Made by a program: the position numbers and the translations under genes
Shown: piece after piece, positions 25,235 to 33,783 of the stretch
How the letters are laid out: the number at the start of each line of letters is the position of its first letter
Position numbering within the stretch: the first letter of the stretch is position 1
Origin: Mucilaginibacter sp.
GTDB taxonomy: Bacteria; Bacteroidota; Bacteroidia; Sphingobacteriales; Sphingobacteriaceae
Length of the DNA stretch: 64,000 bases
Reading direction: 5' to 3'
Assembly: GCA_028288025.1 (NCBI GenBank)
Contig: JAQBOM010000013.1
Span: 124,001-188,000 of the forward strand
Notes under the pieces: model-generated
Told to the model about the DNA's origin: nothing
Databases searched by the model: none
Seen by the model: only the letters and a program-made list of their open reading frames with translations

Positions 25235-25873
25235 TCAATATCCTACCGTAAACCGCTCCTTGATATGCCTGGGATTCTCAATTTCATCTATTATCGCAAC
25301 AGCAAAATCTTCCATTGATATCAGGCTGTGGCCATTTGCGTCGGTTATTAGCTGGTTGGTGCCGGTACGGAACTTTCCGGTACGCTCGCCGGGAACTATT
25401 TCTGCCGCCGGGCTTATGTAGGTCCATTCCAGTTCCTTTTCCTGCTGGTATATTTTTAATGCTTCGCGATGTGCTAATGCCGGCGCTTTATACGCCGCCG
25501 GAAAATCGGGTGTATCAACCAACTGCACACCGGGGCTTACCTCCAGGCTGCCGGCACCTCCAACAATAATTAATCTTTTCACATGCGCCTGCTTTAGTCC
25601 GTTTATTAGCGGAATGGCAACCTCTGTAATCGACGATGGCGCTGCGCCGCGCGTATAATTGTACACACATACCACGGCGTCGTGGTCGAAAGCGCCGGTT
25701 TCAACCTCCTGCGTTTTAAACAAGTCGGCTTTGGCAACTTTCAGATGAGGCGCTTCGAGGGTGTAATTTTCCGGATGACGAACAATCGCGGTAACATCAT
25801 GACCGCGGTTTAGAGCCTCAGTTACTATGCGGCTGCCGATACGGCCGGCCGCTCCAAATACTGCTATTTTCAT
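25235..25873 (-). CDS. NAD(P)-dependent oxidoreductase, NmrA/SDR-a5-like
   Basis: A 212-residue Rossmann-fold protein with MKIAVFGAAGRIGSRIVTEALNRGHDVTAIVR (the GxxGxxG dinucleotide motif and an Arg after the second strand, suggesting NADP). VKRLIIVGGAGSLEV, WTYISPAAEIVPGERTGKF and SLISMEDFAVAIIDEIENP match the YwnB/NmrA-like atypical SDR group. The catalytic tyrosine-lysine pair of classical SDRs is not evident. The substrate is unknown. It is transcribed toward the phzF-like gene. Confidence 0.88.
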   Translation of the reverse strand: MKIAVFGAAGRIGSRIVTEALNRGHDVTAIVRHPENYTLEAPHLKVAKADLFKTQEVETGAFDHDAVVCVYNYTRGAAPSSITEVAIPLINGLKQAHVKRLIIVGGAGSLEVSPGVQLVDTPDFPAAYKAPALAHREALKIYQQEKELEWTYISPAAEIVPGERTGKFRTGTNQLITDANGHSLISMEDFAVAIIDEIENPRHIKERFTVGY

Positions 25874-25914
25874 ATAGTTGTAAATGTTGTAATGGTGGTA
25901 AATGTTTTGTGAAG

Positions 25915-26072
25915 ATAGAGATTAGAGACCGGAGGTTAGAGATCAGTTTGAATTCAAAACCTAAAGAATAATAATGCAAATCTAATTTTTATATAACTTA
26001 AGTTATTATGGCTGAACGTAAGCAGTAGCTTCTTACGGACGAACCGCTAACCTCCGATCTCTAACCTCTAAA
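25915..26072. repeat. Iterated-word hairpin (CTCTAACCTCTAATC family) in a divergent region
   Basis: TAGAGATTAGAGACCGGAGGTTAGAG (25916-25941) is complementary to TAACCTCCGATCTCTAACCTCTA (26048-26070), about 20 of 24 positions. It lies between the divergently transcribed reductase and smc genes, so a terminator role does not explain it. Short AT-rich sequence separates it from the smc start. Confidence 0.65.
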
Positions 26073-26144
26073 AAAATCATTGAAAAATGATTTTTTTATG
26101 ATTACTTTGAAGAGCTTAATTTTTCCGCGGCCAGTACAATATAG

Positions 26145-29100
26145 ATGCAGCTTACACGCTTAGAAATCAAAGGATTTAAGAGTTTTGGAGATAAGATCAC
26201 CATTAATTTTAATGAGGGTGTAACCGCTATTGTGGGCCCGAATGGCTGCGGGAAGTCGAACGTGGTTGACGCTATACGCTGGGTGCTGGGCGAGCAGAGC
26301 ACGCGCATGCTCCGTTCCGAAAAGATGGATAACGTGATATTTAACGGAACCAAAAGCCGTAAAGCCGCCAACCTGGCCGAAGTGTCGCTAACCTTTGATA
26401 ATACCAAAAACATCCTGCCGACTGATTTTTCGCAGGTTACCTTAACCCGAAGGTTGTACCGCACAGGTGAGAGCGAATACCGTTTAAACGATGTGCAATG
26501 CCGGTTAAAAGATATAACCGACTTGTTCCTTGACACTGGTATCGGCGCCGACTCGTACTCCATCATTGAATTAAAGATGATCGACGAGATCATCACCAAT
26601 AAGGAAGGCTCGCGCCGCAACCTGTTTGAGGAGGCATCGGGCATATCCAAATATAAGCTCCGTAAAAAGCAAACTTTCAATAAGCTAAAAGATACGGAAG
26701 CCGATCTGGAACGCGTGGAGGACCTGCTTTTTGAAATAGAGAAGAACCTTAAGATGTTGGAGAATCAGGCGAAGAAGACGGAGCGCTATTACCGCATTAA
26801 GGAGCAATATAAATCGCTTAGCATCACACTTGCATCATTCAGGATCGCCTCTTTCGGCGAATCGCTTAGTAAAATTGAAGAGCAGGAACAGCGGCATAAA
26901 GAAGAAAAATCGGGCATAGTAACCCAGATAGATACCCTTGAAGCGCTGGTTCAGCAGCAAAAGCTGGATAGTTTGACCAAAGAAAAAAATCTTTCTGCGC
27001 AGCAAAAGGCAACTAATGACTATGTCTCGAAGATAAGAGCTTATGAAAGTGAGAAAAAGATAAAGAACGAACAGCTAAAATTTCAGCAGGATAAAGAAAC
27101 ACGACTAACCGAAGAACTGGATCGCGACAAAACCCAGCTTAATCACGTACTGTATAACCTTAAACGCCTGGCCGAAGAAAAAGCGCAGGAAGACGCGGCA
27201 CTGCAAACCTTACAGTTGCAGGTGGCGGAATTAAAGGCAGTGGTGGACGAACTCCGGTTACAACAGTCCTCGTCCAGGAATGAGCTGAATGAGCTGACGA
27301 ATATCAATACCAAACTCCAGAACCAGGCTTATCAAACGGAAAAAGACCTGGATATTTTACAGATACAGCAACAGGCGCTTGAGCAGGAGAGCCAGCGCAA
27401 CATGGAAGACACCACCAGCAAGGAGGCTGAGCTTTCGCATTTTAACCAGGTTGTAGCCGGTTTGGAAGCCCGGGTTGAAACTGCTGAAAACGCATTTCAG
27501 CTTGATGTTGATTTCGAAAATAAACTACAGGAACAGATTGCCGCCGCTGACAATGAGCTTAATATTGTCCAGGAATCGATCATACGTGAAAGCCGCAAGC
27601 TGGATGCTAAACAGAATGAATATAACCTTACCAAAAGTATGGTTGATAATCTTGAAGGCTTCCCCGAATCAATCCGTTTTTTAAAGAAAACTGCGGGATG
27701 GTCAAAAAACGCACCGCTGTTCAGCGATATACTTTTCTGCCGGGAAGAATACAGGGTTGCCATTGAGAACTACCTTGAACCGCTGATGAATCATTACGTG
27801 GTTGAAACTTATGATGAAGCTATCAGGGCCATCAATTTATTGAGTAATTCAGCGCAGGGCAGGGCCCAGTTTTTCGTGTTAAAGAATTATGAGGCCTATA
27901 AGCATTCGACAGGCAGCGAATTAAAAGGAGCAATCCCTGCATTGAATGTAGTCGAGGTCGAAAAGCAATACCAGCCTTTATGTGATCATCTTTTGAAAAA
28001 TGTTTACCTGGTTGATGACGGAAACGAACAGGCGTTAAATGATGCCGAATTGCCGGATGGCATAGTGTTAATTGGCAAAAGCGGTAAGTTCAACAAATCG
28101 AAATATGCAATGGCAGGCGGCTCGGTCGGGTTATTTGAGGGCAAGCGGATAGGCCGGGCAAAAAACCTCGATAACCTGTTAAAAGTCATCAAGCTGATCG
28201 ATATTGAAGTTGCCGAATTCAAAACCCGGTTTGAAGCTTTACAGGCTGAGCTGACTGTTTTAAGGGCATCGGGCAGGGCGACGGAAATAAAACAAAAACA
28301 ACAGGAGCTAAACCTGCTGAATACCGAACTGGTAACCGTTAAAACCCGGCAGGAACAGTACCAGGCCTTTATTGAAAATAGCCTGAACCGTAAGGAGGAT
28401 ATTGCGCGGAAGATCAGCAGCCTGAAAGAGGAAACACTTGCCTTACGTCCCCGGCTTGAAGAGTTAAAAGCCGAAAAACAAATTCAAAACGATCTGCTGG
28501 CAGTAAAACAGGAGGCTTTCAATAAGTTAAATGAAGAAGTAACCGCGCAGTCAAATAGCTATAACCAGGAAAATATTCGTTTTCACCAGCAGCAAAATAA
28601 AGTATCAGGACTAGTAAAAGACCTGGAGTACCGCGAATCACAACAAGAAACCCTGGATAACAGGATAAAACAAAACGCCGCCGAACTTGAAAAAGTAAAA
28701 ATAGCAATCCAGGAAAACCTGCAGCAGTCGGGTAATTCCGACGAAGACCTGCTGGAAATGTATACGCAAAAAGATGAACTGGAGAAAGCGACCGTGCAAG
28801 CCGAGCAGGAGTATTACGAATGGCGCGGCAAAATAACCGAGACCGAAAACGAAATTACCGCGCTCAGGCGTAAAAAGGATAATGCCGAAATACGGGAAAA
28901 CGAATTAAAGGACCAGCGGAATAATCTCAAACTGGACCTGAATGCATTAAAGGAAAGGTTATCTGTTGAGTTTAACGTGGACATCCAGGAACTGCCTGAT
29001 ACAGAAGTTTCTGCAGGCGAAGACGAACACGACATTCGCGAAAAAACAGAAAAGATAAAAAGGCAACTGGACGATTTTGGCGCCATTAACCCTATGGCGG

Positions 29101-29684
29101 TTGAAGCGTATAACGAAATGAACGAGCGCTATACATTTATACAGGCGCAGAAGAAAGATTTAAGTGATGCGAAGGCCTCATTATTAGCTACTATACAGGA
29201 AATTGATGATACAGCCAGGGAAAAATTTATGTATTCGTTTACCATGGTGCGCGAGAATTTTATAAAAGTTTTCCGTTCCCTATTTAACGAAGAAGACTCA
29301 TGCGACCTTGTATTAACTGATCCCGAAAACCCGTTAGAATCGGATATCGATATTATTGCCAAACCAAAGGGCAAGCGGCCGTTATCGATCAACCAGCTTT
29401 CGGGTGGAGAGAAAACGCTGACTGCCACCGCTATTCTCTTTTCGCTTTACCTGTTAAAGCCTGCACCCTTCTGTATCTTTGATGAAGTGGATGCGCCGCT
29501 TGACGATACCAACATCGACAAATTCAACAATATCATCCGCGAATTTTCGAAAGATTCGCAGTTTATTATTATTTCTCACAATAAACGCACAATAGCCAGT
29601 ACAGATATTATTTATGGTGTAACCATGGTTGAGCAGGGGATATCAAGAGTGGTGCCGGTGGATTTGAGGGAACTGGTTAATTGA
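26145..29684 (+). CDS. smc: Chromosome segregation/condensin protein SMC
   Basis: ATPase that compacts and organises the chromosome with ScpA and ScpB. The 1179 residues follow the family plan: N-terminal Walker A GPNGCGKS (31-38) with AIRWVLGEQS, a long coiled coil (~170-500), a hinge (~515-670, GRAQFFVLKNYEAY, MAGGSVGLFEGKRIG), a second coiled coil (~675-1010), then the signature INQLSGGEKTLTATAILFS and Walker B PFCIFDEVDAPLDDTN near the C-terminus. The bacterial QxxNPMAVEAYNE-like segment (FGAINPMAVEAYNEMNERY) is intact. Starts at ATG; scpAB are not in the window. Confidence 0.98.
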   Translation: MQLTRLEIKGFKSFGDKITINFNEGVTAIVGPNGCGKSNVVDAIRWVLGEQSTRMLRSEKMDNVIFNGTKSRKAANLAEVSLTFDNTKNILPTDFSQVTLTRRLYRTGESEYRLNDVQCRLKDITDLFLDTGIGADSYSIIELKMIDEIITNKEGSRRNLFEEASGISKYKLRKKQTFNKLKDTEADLERVEDLLFEIEKNLKMLENQAKKTERYYRIKEQYKSLSITLASFRIASFGESLSKIEEQEQRHKEEKSGIVTQIDTLEALVQQQKLDSLTKEKNLSAQQKATNDYVSKIRAYESEKKIKNEQLKFQQDKETRLTEELDRDKTQLNHVLYNLKRLAEEKAQEDAALQTLQLQVAELKAVVDELRLQQSSSRNELNELTNINTKLQNQAYQTEKDLDILQIQQQALEQESQRNMEDTTSKEAELSHFNQVVAGLEARVETAENAFQLDVDFENKLQEQIAAADNELNIVQESIIRESRKLDAKQNEYNLTKSMVDNLEGFPESIRFLKKTAGWSKNAPLFSDILFCREEYRVAIENYLEPLMNHYVVETYDEAIRAINLLSNSAQGRAQFFVLKNYEAYKHSTGSELKGAIPALNVVEVEKQYQPLCDHLLKNVYLVDDGNEQALNDAELPDGIVLIGKSGKFNKSKYAMAGGSVGLFEGKRIGRAKNLDNLLKVIKLIDIEVAEFKTRFEALQAELTVLRASGRATEIKQKQQELNLLNTELVTVKTRQEQYQAFIENSLNRKEDIARKISSLKEETLALRPRLEELKAEKQIQNDLLAVKQEAFNKLNEEVTAQSNSYNQENIRFHQQQNKVSGLVKDLEYRESQQETLDNRIKQNAAELEKVKIAIQENLQQSGNSDEDLLEMYTQKDELEKATVQAEQEYYEWRGKITETENEITALRRKKDNAEIRENELKDQRNNLKLDLNALKERLSVEFNVDIQELPDTEVSAGEDEHDIREKTEKIKRQLDDFGAINPMAVEAYNEMNERYTFIQAQKKDLSDAKASLLATIQEIDDTAREKFMYSFTMVRENFIKVFRSLFNEEDSCDLVLTDPENPLESDIDIIAKPKGKRPLSINQLSGGEKTLTATAILFSLYLLKPAPFCIFDEVDAPLDDTNIDKFNNIIREFSKDSQFIIISHNKRTIASTDIIYGVTMVEQGISRVVPVDLRELVN

Positions 29685-29733
29685 GGAGGTGAAAGGTTAA
29701 AGACTTACGAAGTTTTTAAAACTTCGTAAGTCT
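29685..29733. repeat. Perfect 16-bp hairpin after smc
   Basis: 29701-29716 is exactly complementary to 29718-29733 (AGACTTACGAAGTTTT arm) with a single-base centre. A purine-rich word GGTGAAAGGTTAAAG precedes it from 29688 and is partly complementary to CCTTTTGCCTTTGACC at 29795-29810. Together they form the smc 3' end structure. Confidence 0.75.
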
Positions 29734-29745
29734 AAATCGGCAAGG

Positions 29746-29793
29746 AAAAAGAAGGGCGAAAGATTAGCTTAGTGCAGCTACCTTTCGCCCTTC
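29746..29793 (-). terminator. Rho-independent terminator of the S41 peptidase gene
   Basis: GAAGGGCGAAAG (29751-29762) pairs perfectly with 29782-29793. On the minus strand the stem is followed by five T residues (the A-run at 29746-29750). It lies about 20 bases past the S41 gene stop codon. Confidence 0.8.
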
Positions 29794-29813
29794 ACCTTTT
29801 GCCTTTGACCTTA

Positions 29814-31355
29814 TTATTTGAGTTTCAACTTCTTGTCGAATATCATACCGTTAAAGGCATGTGGATTTATACCCATATCATCTGATTGCTGCTGTACCCT
29901 AAGTGTTTTTGTTCCGATACCTTGCGTAACTGGGTTTTGTACGGAATAAGTGCCTAATGTTACAAAATGCAAAGCATGGGCCAGTAAACCTTCGGTAGGA
30001 TCGCCAAAGTCTTTTGTGGGGTCGTCGTAGTCGTTTACGCCCGGATAACCCGGATCGCCGGGAGTAAAGCCGTCATAATAATCGCCTTGTCCGGCCGAGT
30101 TTTTGGTTGAAAATTCCGGGGTGTACATAATATATTTATTAATATCTATGTCAAAAAATCCAACTGGCTTTCCATAGGTCTTCCGGCCTATAAATTGTAC
30201 GTCCATTATCGGGCGCAGGTTATTGATCGTTAGCTCACTGGCCGACGCAGTTGAACCGCCCATAATAAAAAACACCCGACTCACATTTAATGCATGTTGT
30301 TTTGAAAAATTTACTGCATTTACTGCTACTGTATAGTTAAACTGGGCGTAATTGTAATCAGTTCCGCTTGAGGGATCTCTACGCCATTGATGCTTAAGTA
30401 AAGGATCTGTGTTGTTAACCAGGTTATCAGTGTAATACGTATTATACATCAATGTTCCGTTTTTTGAAGCCGGCACGATCAGGTTGTCAAGATATTCAGC
30501 TGTAGAAACGTACCCGCCACCGTTATAACGCAGATCGACTACCAGATCCGTGACGCCCTGGGCCGCAAAATAGTCAAAAGCAGCATTTAATTTAGAGTTA
30601 GCGTTGGATCCGGATGTAAAGCTGTTAAACACAATGTAACCAACTTTATGGCCATTTGTGGTCGTATAAACAGTGTCTTTTAACACGGGGTTTACCGTGT
30701 AACTCGCCGCGCTTAAATTAGCTGTTAGCGTAGTTCCATCATACTTTTTTAACGTCATGGTTATCACGGTGCTATTAAAAATAGCATTATTCACCATCGC
30801 CAGGTTTACACCCGGGCCTGTTCCGCCATCGTATGATATACTGGTACTGCCGTTAATACTCATGATCTGGTAACCTCTCCGGATACCCGCCAGCGCTGCC
30901 GGCGAGCCAGGATATACATACTTAACACGAAGGTCGCTTACCTGATTATACAAGGCCGAGAAGCCAAAATCACCTTTGGTGCCGTTTAACGCCGCTGAGG
31001 TAGTCCCATCATCAATAAAGGAATATTTTGCATAGCCCGGGTGCGAAGTACTGTACTCATAGGGTTTTCCTGTCGCCGAATTGATCGCGTATTGCGAAAG
31101 TTTATCCAGCTCGTTTTGTAAAGCACCGATATCGTTGGTGCCAGTGGTTGCCCGCGGGTTAAATGTAGCATAGTCCGGGGCTGCGCCATGCCATAAATTT
31201 TCTTCCTTGAAATAAAGATAGACTGAATCTTTAATCAGGTCGAGTGTAGAGCCGGTAGATGGCGGACCTGTTACAATAGGGGTTTTCTTCTCTTTTTTAC
31301 AAGCCGCCAGCAAACCTGCCGAAAGTATGAGCGTTAAATAAAGTAATTTTCTCAT
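29814..31355 (-). CDS. S41 family peptidase lipoprotein with PDZ domain
   Basis: C-terminal processing protease-like serine peptidase of 513 residues. It begins MRKLLYLTLILSAGLLAACKKEKKTP, a lipoprotein signal with the lipid-modified Cys at position 19. A PDZ-like domain spans ~115-215 (VKYVYPGSPAALAGIRRGYQIMSING), then the S41 core ~230-440 with VGYIVFNSF, LVVDLRYNGGGYVSTAEYL and FIMGGSTASASELTINNL, where the Ser in TASASE is the predicted nucleophile. It likely acts in the periplasm or at the outer membrane. Convergent with smc and monocistronic. Confidence 0.9.
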   Translation of the reverse strand: MRKLLYLTLILSAGLLAACKKEKKTPIVTGPPSTGSTLDLIKDSVYLYFKEENLWHGAAPDYATFNPRATTGTNDIGALQNELDKLSQYAINSATGKPYEYSTSHPGYAKYSFIDDGTTSAALNGTKGDFGFSALYNQVSDLRVKYVYPGSPAALAGIRRGYQIMSINGSTSISYDGGTGPGVNLAMVNNAIFNSTVITMTLKKYDGTTLTANLSAASYTVNPVLKDTVYTTTNGHKVGYIVFNSFTSGSNANSKLNAAFDYFAAQGVTDLVVDLRYNGGGYVSTAEYLDNLIVPASKNGTLMYNTYYTDNLVNNTDPLLKHQWRRDPSSGTDYNYAQFNYTVAVNAVNFSKQHALNVSRVFFIMGGSTASASELTINNLRPIMDVQFIGRKTYGKPVGFFDIDINKYIMYTPEFSTKNSAGQGDYYDGFTPGDPGYPGVNDYDDPTKDFGDPTEGLLAHALHFVTLGTYSVQNPVTQGIGTKTLRVQQQSDDMGINPHAFNGMIFDKKLKLK

Positions 31356-31421
31356 TTGATCAATATTTTTATTTTTGGTTTTTCTTAAACGGAAAAAGTC
31401 CGAATATGTTATCGTAATAGT

Positions 31422-32030
31422 TTATAAAAATTCTTTTATATTAATAAAATCAATTCCGCATGCCAGTGCGCAAAGCCTGTCCGTTTCTGAATTTTCAATC
31501 ATCACTATGTTTCTTCTTTGCAGGTTATGCTCTTTTATTAATAAATGTATAACGTCAGGTTCAGGTTTTGGTACCGATTCATCGGCAAAATAGCAGGTTA
31601 AATATTTTTCCAGGCCATGCCATTCTGTTTGTTTTATCTTATTTAATTGCTGTTCGGGGTTGCCGTTTGTTACAATAAACACTTTTTTTCTGTCAACCAC
31701 AACTTCCTGCAACATTTTCAGCATATTTTCATAGACCAAAAGCTTTAGCGGAAGTTTAACAGTATTTAAAAGATGGCTTAAACTGTATCGAAATCGTTCG
31801 CTGAGATTAAACTTCTCTTTCAGGCGGTCGAAAACAACATCCTTTCCTTCGTTATTATACGTACTCACCATCAATTCAGTTGCCATCTTAGCGTCAATTA
31901 GTTCGGTATATTCCAGCAAGCTGGCAAACAGGTAATAAACTTGGAACAGGTAATCCTTTTCGGGATACAGTACATTATCCAATTCAAATATAAAAGCGGT
32001 TTTGCGTTTATCGATATCGCTGTATTTCAT
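31422..32030 (-). CDS. HAD-superfamily protein with altered catalytic motifs
   Basis: A 202-residue protein of the haloacid dehalogenase fold with an all-helical C1-type cap (~25-100). The motif that normally reads FDLDNTLYP reads FELDNVLYP here, so the nucleophilic first Asp is Glu16, while the second Asp (18) is kept. Motif II is intact in FIVTNGNPEQQ. Motif IV, usually GDS....D, reads IENSETD (residues 178-184), replacing one or both metal ligands. It is therefore a HAD homolog with probably weak or no phosphatase activity. No partner gene is evident; the ArsR operon diverges from it. Confidence 0.8.
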   Translation of the reverse strand: MKYSDIDKRKTAFIFELDNVLYPEKDYLFQVYYLFASLLEYTELIDAKMATELMVSTYNNEGKDVVFDRLKEKFNLSERFRYSLSHLLNTVKLPLKLLVYENMLKMLQEVVVDRKKVFIVTNGNPEQQLNKIKQTEWHGLEKYLTCYFADESVPKPEPDVIHLLIKEHNLQRRNIVMIENSETDRLCALACGIDFINIKEFL

Positions 32031-32159
32031 TCTTTAATCACCGTGTATATTCATAGGCACAGCGGTTGAAACTTATGTAAGCCTTTGTAATTATTTCGGT
32101 AAAGATAATATCCTTTACGTTTCAGCACTGACTATTATTACTAAGAAAAATCAAATAAA

Positions 32160-32191
32160 TTTGCGTAACCGTTTGGTTTCGTATATATTTG
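32160..32191 (+). promoter_or_regulatory. Promoter of the arsR-SRPBCC operon
   Basis: TTTG (32160-32163) and TATATTTG (32184-32191) are separated by 20 bases, a full match to the Bacteroidota -33/-7 pair. The predicted start site is near 32195, about 20 bases before the ATG at 32215. Confidence 0.75.
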
Positions 32192-32205
32192 CAACCATAC
32201 GGTTA
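32166..32205. promoter_or_regulatory. Inverted-repeat operator overlapping the arsR promoter
   Basis: TAACCGTTTGGTT (32166-32178) pairs with AACCATACGGTTA (32193-32205) at 12 of 13 positions, spaced by 14 bases. It encloses the -7 box, so a bound dimer would block transcription. This is the expected site for self-repression by the ArsR-type regulator encoded just downstream. Confidence 0.65.
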
Positions 32206-32214
32206 AATATTCAT

Positions 32215-32556
32215 ATGCGCAGAGATGTTTTCCAGGCTATCGCCGACCCGACCAGGAGAGATATTATAGGCTTAATTGCCCATCGATCATTAAACCTGAA
32301 TGCCGTGACCGGGCACTTTGATATCAGCAGGCCTGCCATATCAAAGCACATTAAAATTCTTACCCAATGCGGACTGCTGACCATCAGGCAAAAGGGTAGG
32401 GACAGGATTTGTGAAGCCAATTTTAAAAAGCTGAATGAAGTGTCGGACTGGGTGGAACAATACCGCACTTTCTGGACAAATAAGCTTGATGCGCTGTGTG
32501 ATTTCCTGGACGAGGAAGCAACCGGAAATAAATCAAACCAAGAACTACAAAAATGA
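32215..32556 (+). CDS. ArsR-family winged-helix transcriptional regulator
   Basis: A 113-residue regulator starting at the ATG at 32215 (MRRDVFQAIADPTRRDIIGLI). The winged helix covers ~1-85, with the recognition region DISRPAISKHIKILTQCGLLTIRQKGRDRICEANF. It has no CxC metal-binding motif, so it is the SRPBCC-linked type often found with AHSA1-like genes rather than a metal sensor. The in-frame upstream TTG at 32161 is part of the -33 promoter element, which rules it out. Its stop overlaps the next gene's ATG by four bases. Confidence 0.9.
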   Translation: MRRDVFQAIADPTRRDIIGLIAHRSLNLNAVTGHFDISRPAISKHIKILTQCGLLTIRQKGRDRICEANFKKLNEVSDWVEQYRTFWTNKLDALCDFLDEEATGNKSNQELQK

Positions 32557-32996
32557 AAAACGAGCCGGTTATTATTGAACGCGTATATAATGCACCTCCC
32601 GATAAGGTGTGGCATGCGTTAACTGATGCGGAAAAAATGCGCCAATGGTATTTCCCTTCACTTGTTGAATTTGAACCTGAAGTAGGTTTTGAAACGCGCT
32701 TTGACGTAGAAAACGGAGAGAAGTTGTTCCCCCATATCTGGAAGGTTGCAGAAGTGGTTCCGGGTAGAAAGATCAGCTACGAATGGAAATTCGGCGGCTA
32801 TCCTGGAGATTCGCTGGTAAGCTTTGAATTGTTTGATGAGGACGGCAAAACCCGGATAGTTTTAACCCACGAAAATTTGGAGACCTTCCGCGGCGATATT
32901 CATCCAGACCTGGCCAAACAAAACTTTGCAGAAGGCTGGACCTATTTTATCGGTACGGCGTTAAAGGATTTTGTTGAACAAGACATTGAGATTTAA
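32553..32996 (+). CDS. SRPBCC (AHSA1-like) domain protein 1
   Basis: A 147-residue START/Bet v1-like fold protein with a hydrophobic ligand cavity. It begins MKNEPVIIERVYNAPPDKVWHALTDAEKMRQWYFP, the standard opening of the AHSA1-type (activator of Hsp90 ATPase homolog) subgroup, and ends with AEGWTYFIGTALKDFVE. The ATG overlaps the regulator stop (ATGA), showing translational coupling. Homologous to the next gene at about half its residues, so the pair arose by tandem duplication. The ligand is unknown. Confidence 0.9.
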   Translation: MKNEPVIIERVYNAPPDKVWHALTDAEKMRQWYFPSLVEFEPEVGFETRFDVENGEKLFPHIWKVAEVVPGRKISYEWKFGGYPGDSLVSFELFDEDGKTRIVLTHENLETFRGDIHPDLAKQNFAEGWTYFIGTALKDFVEQDIEI

Positions 32997-33013
32997 ACCT
33001 GATAGCTAAGAGC

Positions 33014-33439
33014 ATGAAAGCAGAACCCGTAATAGTTGAAAGAACGTTTAATGCGCCCGTTCAAAAGGTTTGGGAGGCAATAACAGATAATGCCAAAATG
33101 AAGCAATGGTATTTCGACCTTGAAGAATTCAGGCCGGAAGTTGGTTTTGAGTTCCGCTTTTACGGTGGAACGGAAGAGAATAAGTATTTACATGTTTGTA
33201 AAATTACCGAAGTAACCCCACTCAAAAAACTTACCCATAGCTGGCGGTACGACGGCCATCCGGGCAACTCATTTGTGACCTACGAGTTGTTTCCCGAGGG
33301 TGATAAAACCAAATTAAGGTTAACCCACACCGGGCTGGAAACCTTCCCATCCTTACCCGATTTTGCGAGAACGAACTTCGAAATGGGCTGGAACCACATC
33401 ATCGGCAAATCGCTTCCGGAATATTTGGAAAAAGCATAG
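33014..33439 (+). CDS. SRPBCC (AHSA1-like) domain protein 2
   Basis: A 141-residue paralog of the preceding protein: MKAEPVIVERTFNAPVQKVWEAITDNAKMKQWYFDLEEFRPEVGFEF lines up with few gaps, as do TYELFPEGDKTKLRLTHTGLETF and the C-terminal GWNHIIGKSLPEYLEKA. It starts 17 bases after the first copy stops and is clearly in the same operon. Function as for the first copy, with no identified ligand. Confidence 0.9.
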   Translation: MKAEPVIVERTFNAPVQKVWEAITDNAKMKQWYFDLEEFRPEVGFEFRFYGGTEENKYLHVCKITEVTPLKKLTHSWRYDGHPGNSFVTYELFPEGDKTKLRLTHTGLETFPSLPDFARTNFEMGWNHIIGKSLPEYLEKA

Positions 33440-33470
33440 CCTGAAACGAATGAAAGAACCGCCGGTATTT

Positions 33471-33499
33471 TTTGTGCTTCTTTCATTTTGTTACTTTTA
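33471..33499 (+). promoter_or_regulatory. Candidate promoter for the VF530 gene
   Basis: TTTG (33471-33474) and TACTTTTA (33492-33499; last base differs from TAnnTTTG) are 17 bases apart. The predicted start lies within a few bases of the ATG at 33506, so the leader would be very short. Confidence 0.45.
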
Positions 33500-33505
33500 C
33501 AGGAT

Positions 33506-33736
33506 ATGCAGCAGCCCAATAACCCGCTTCACGGTAAAACCCTGGAAGCTATACTAAACGCTTTGGTGGCACATTACGGCTGGCCTGAGCTGGCCGAACG
33601 CATCCGTATCAATTGCTTTATATCGGACCCAAGTATAAAATCAAGCCTTAAATTTCTGCGTAAAACGCCTTGGGCACGCAAAAAGGTCGAGGACCTATAC
33701 GAAAGCACCCCGAGCTTATTTACCGAAATTCAATAA
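33506..33736 (+). CDS. VF530-family (DUF2132) DNA-binding protein
   Basis: A 76-residue protein starting at the ATG at 33506. [60 protein letters not shown] covers nearly the whole VF530 family domain, a small helical fold whose founding member (from Vibrio fischeri) was described structurally as DNA-binding. Its biological role is not established. Convergent with the DEAD-box-like gene. Confidence 0.88.
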   Translation: MQQPNNPLHGKTLEAILNALVAHYGWPELAERIRINCFISDPSIKSSLKFLRKTPWARKKVEDLYESTPSLFTEIQ

Positions 33737-33783
33737 TTCTTCCTTCCAGCTTTGGTCTTTTTGCTTTCAGCTTTAAGCTCAAA

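Noticed and set aside
25119..25421. A 100-residue ORF running through the 29-bp inverted repeat
   Set aside because: Its residues are translated from the CCGAAAT word array and from antisense sequence of the reductase gene; no coding character.
26102..26680. A 192-residue ORF on the minus strand at the start of smc
   Set aside because: Antisense to the conserved ATPase head of SMC, and Ser-rich as expected for a shadow of a Glu/Lys-rich frame.
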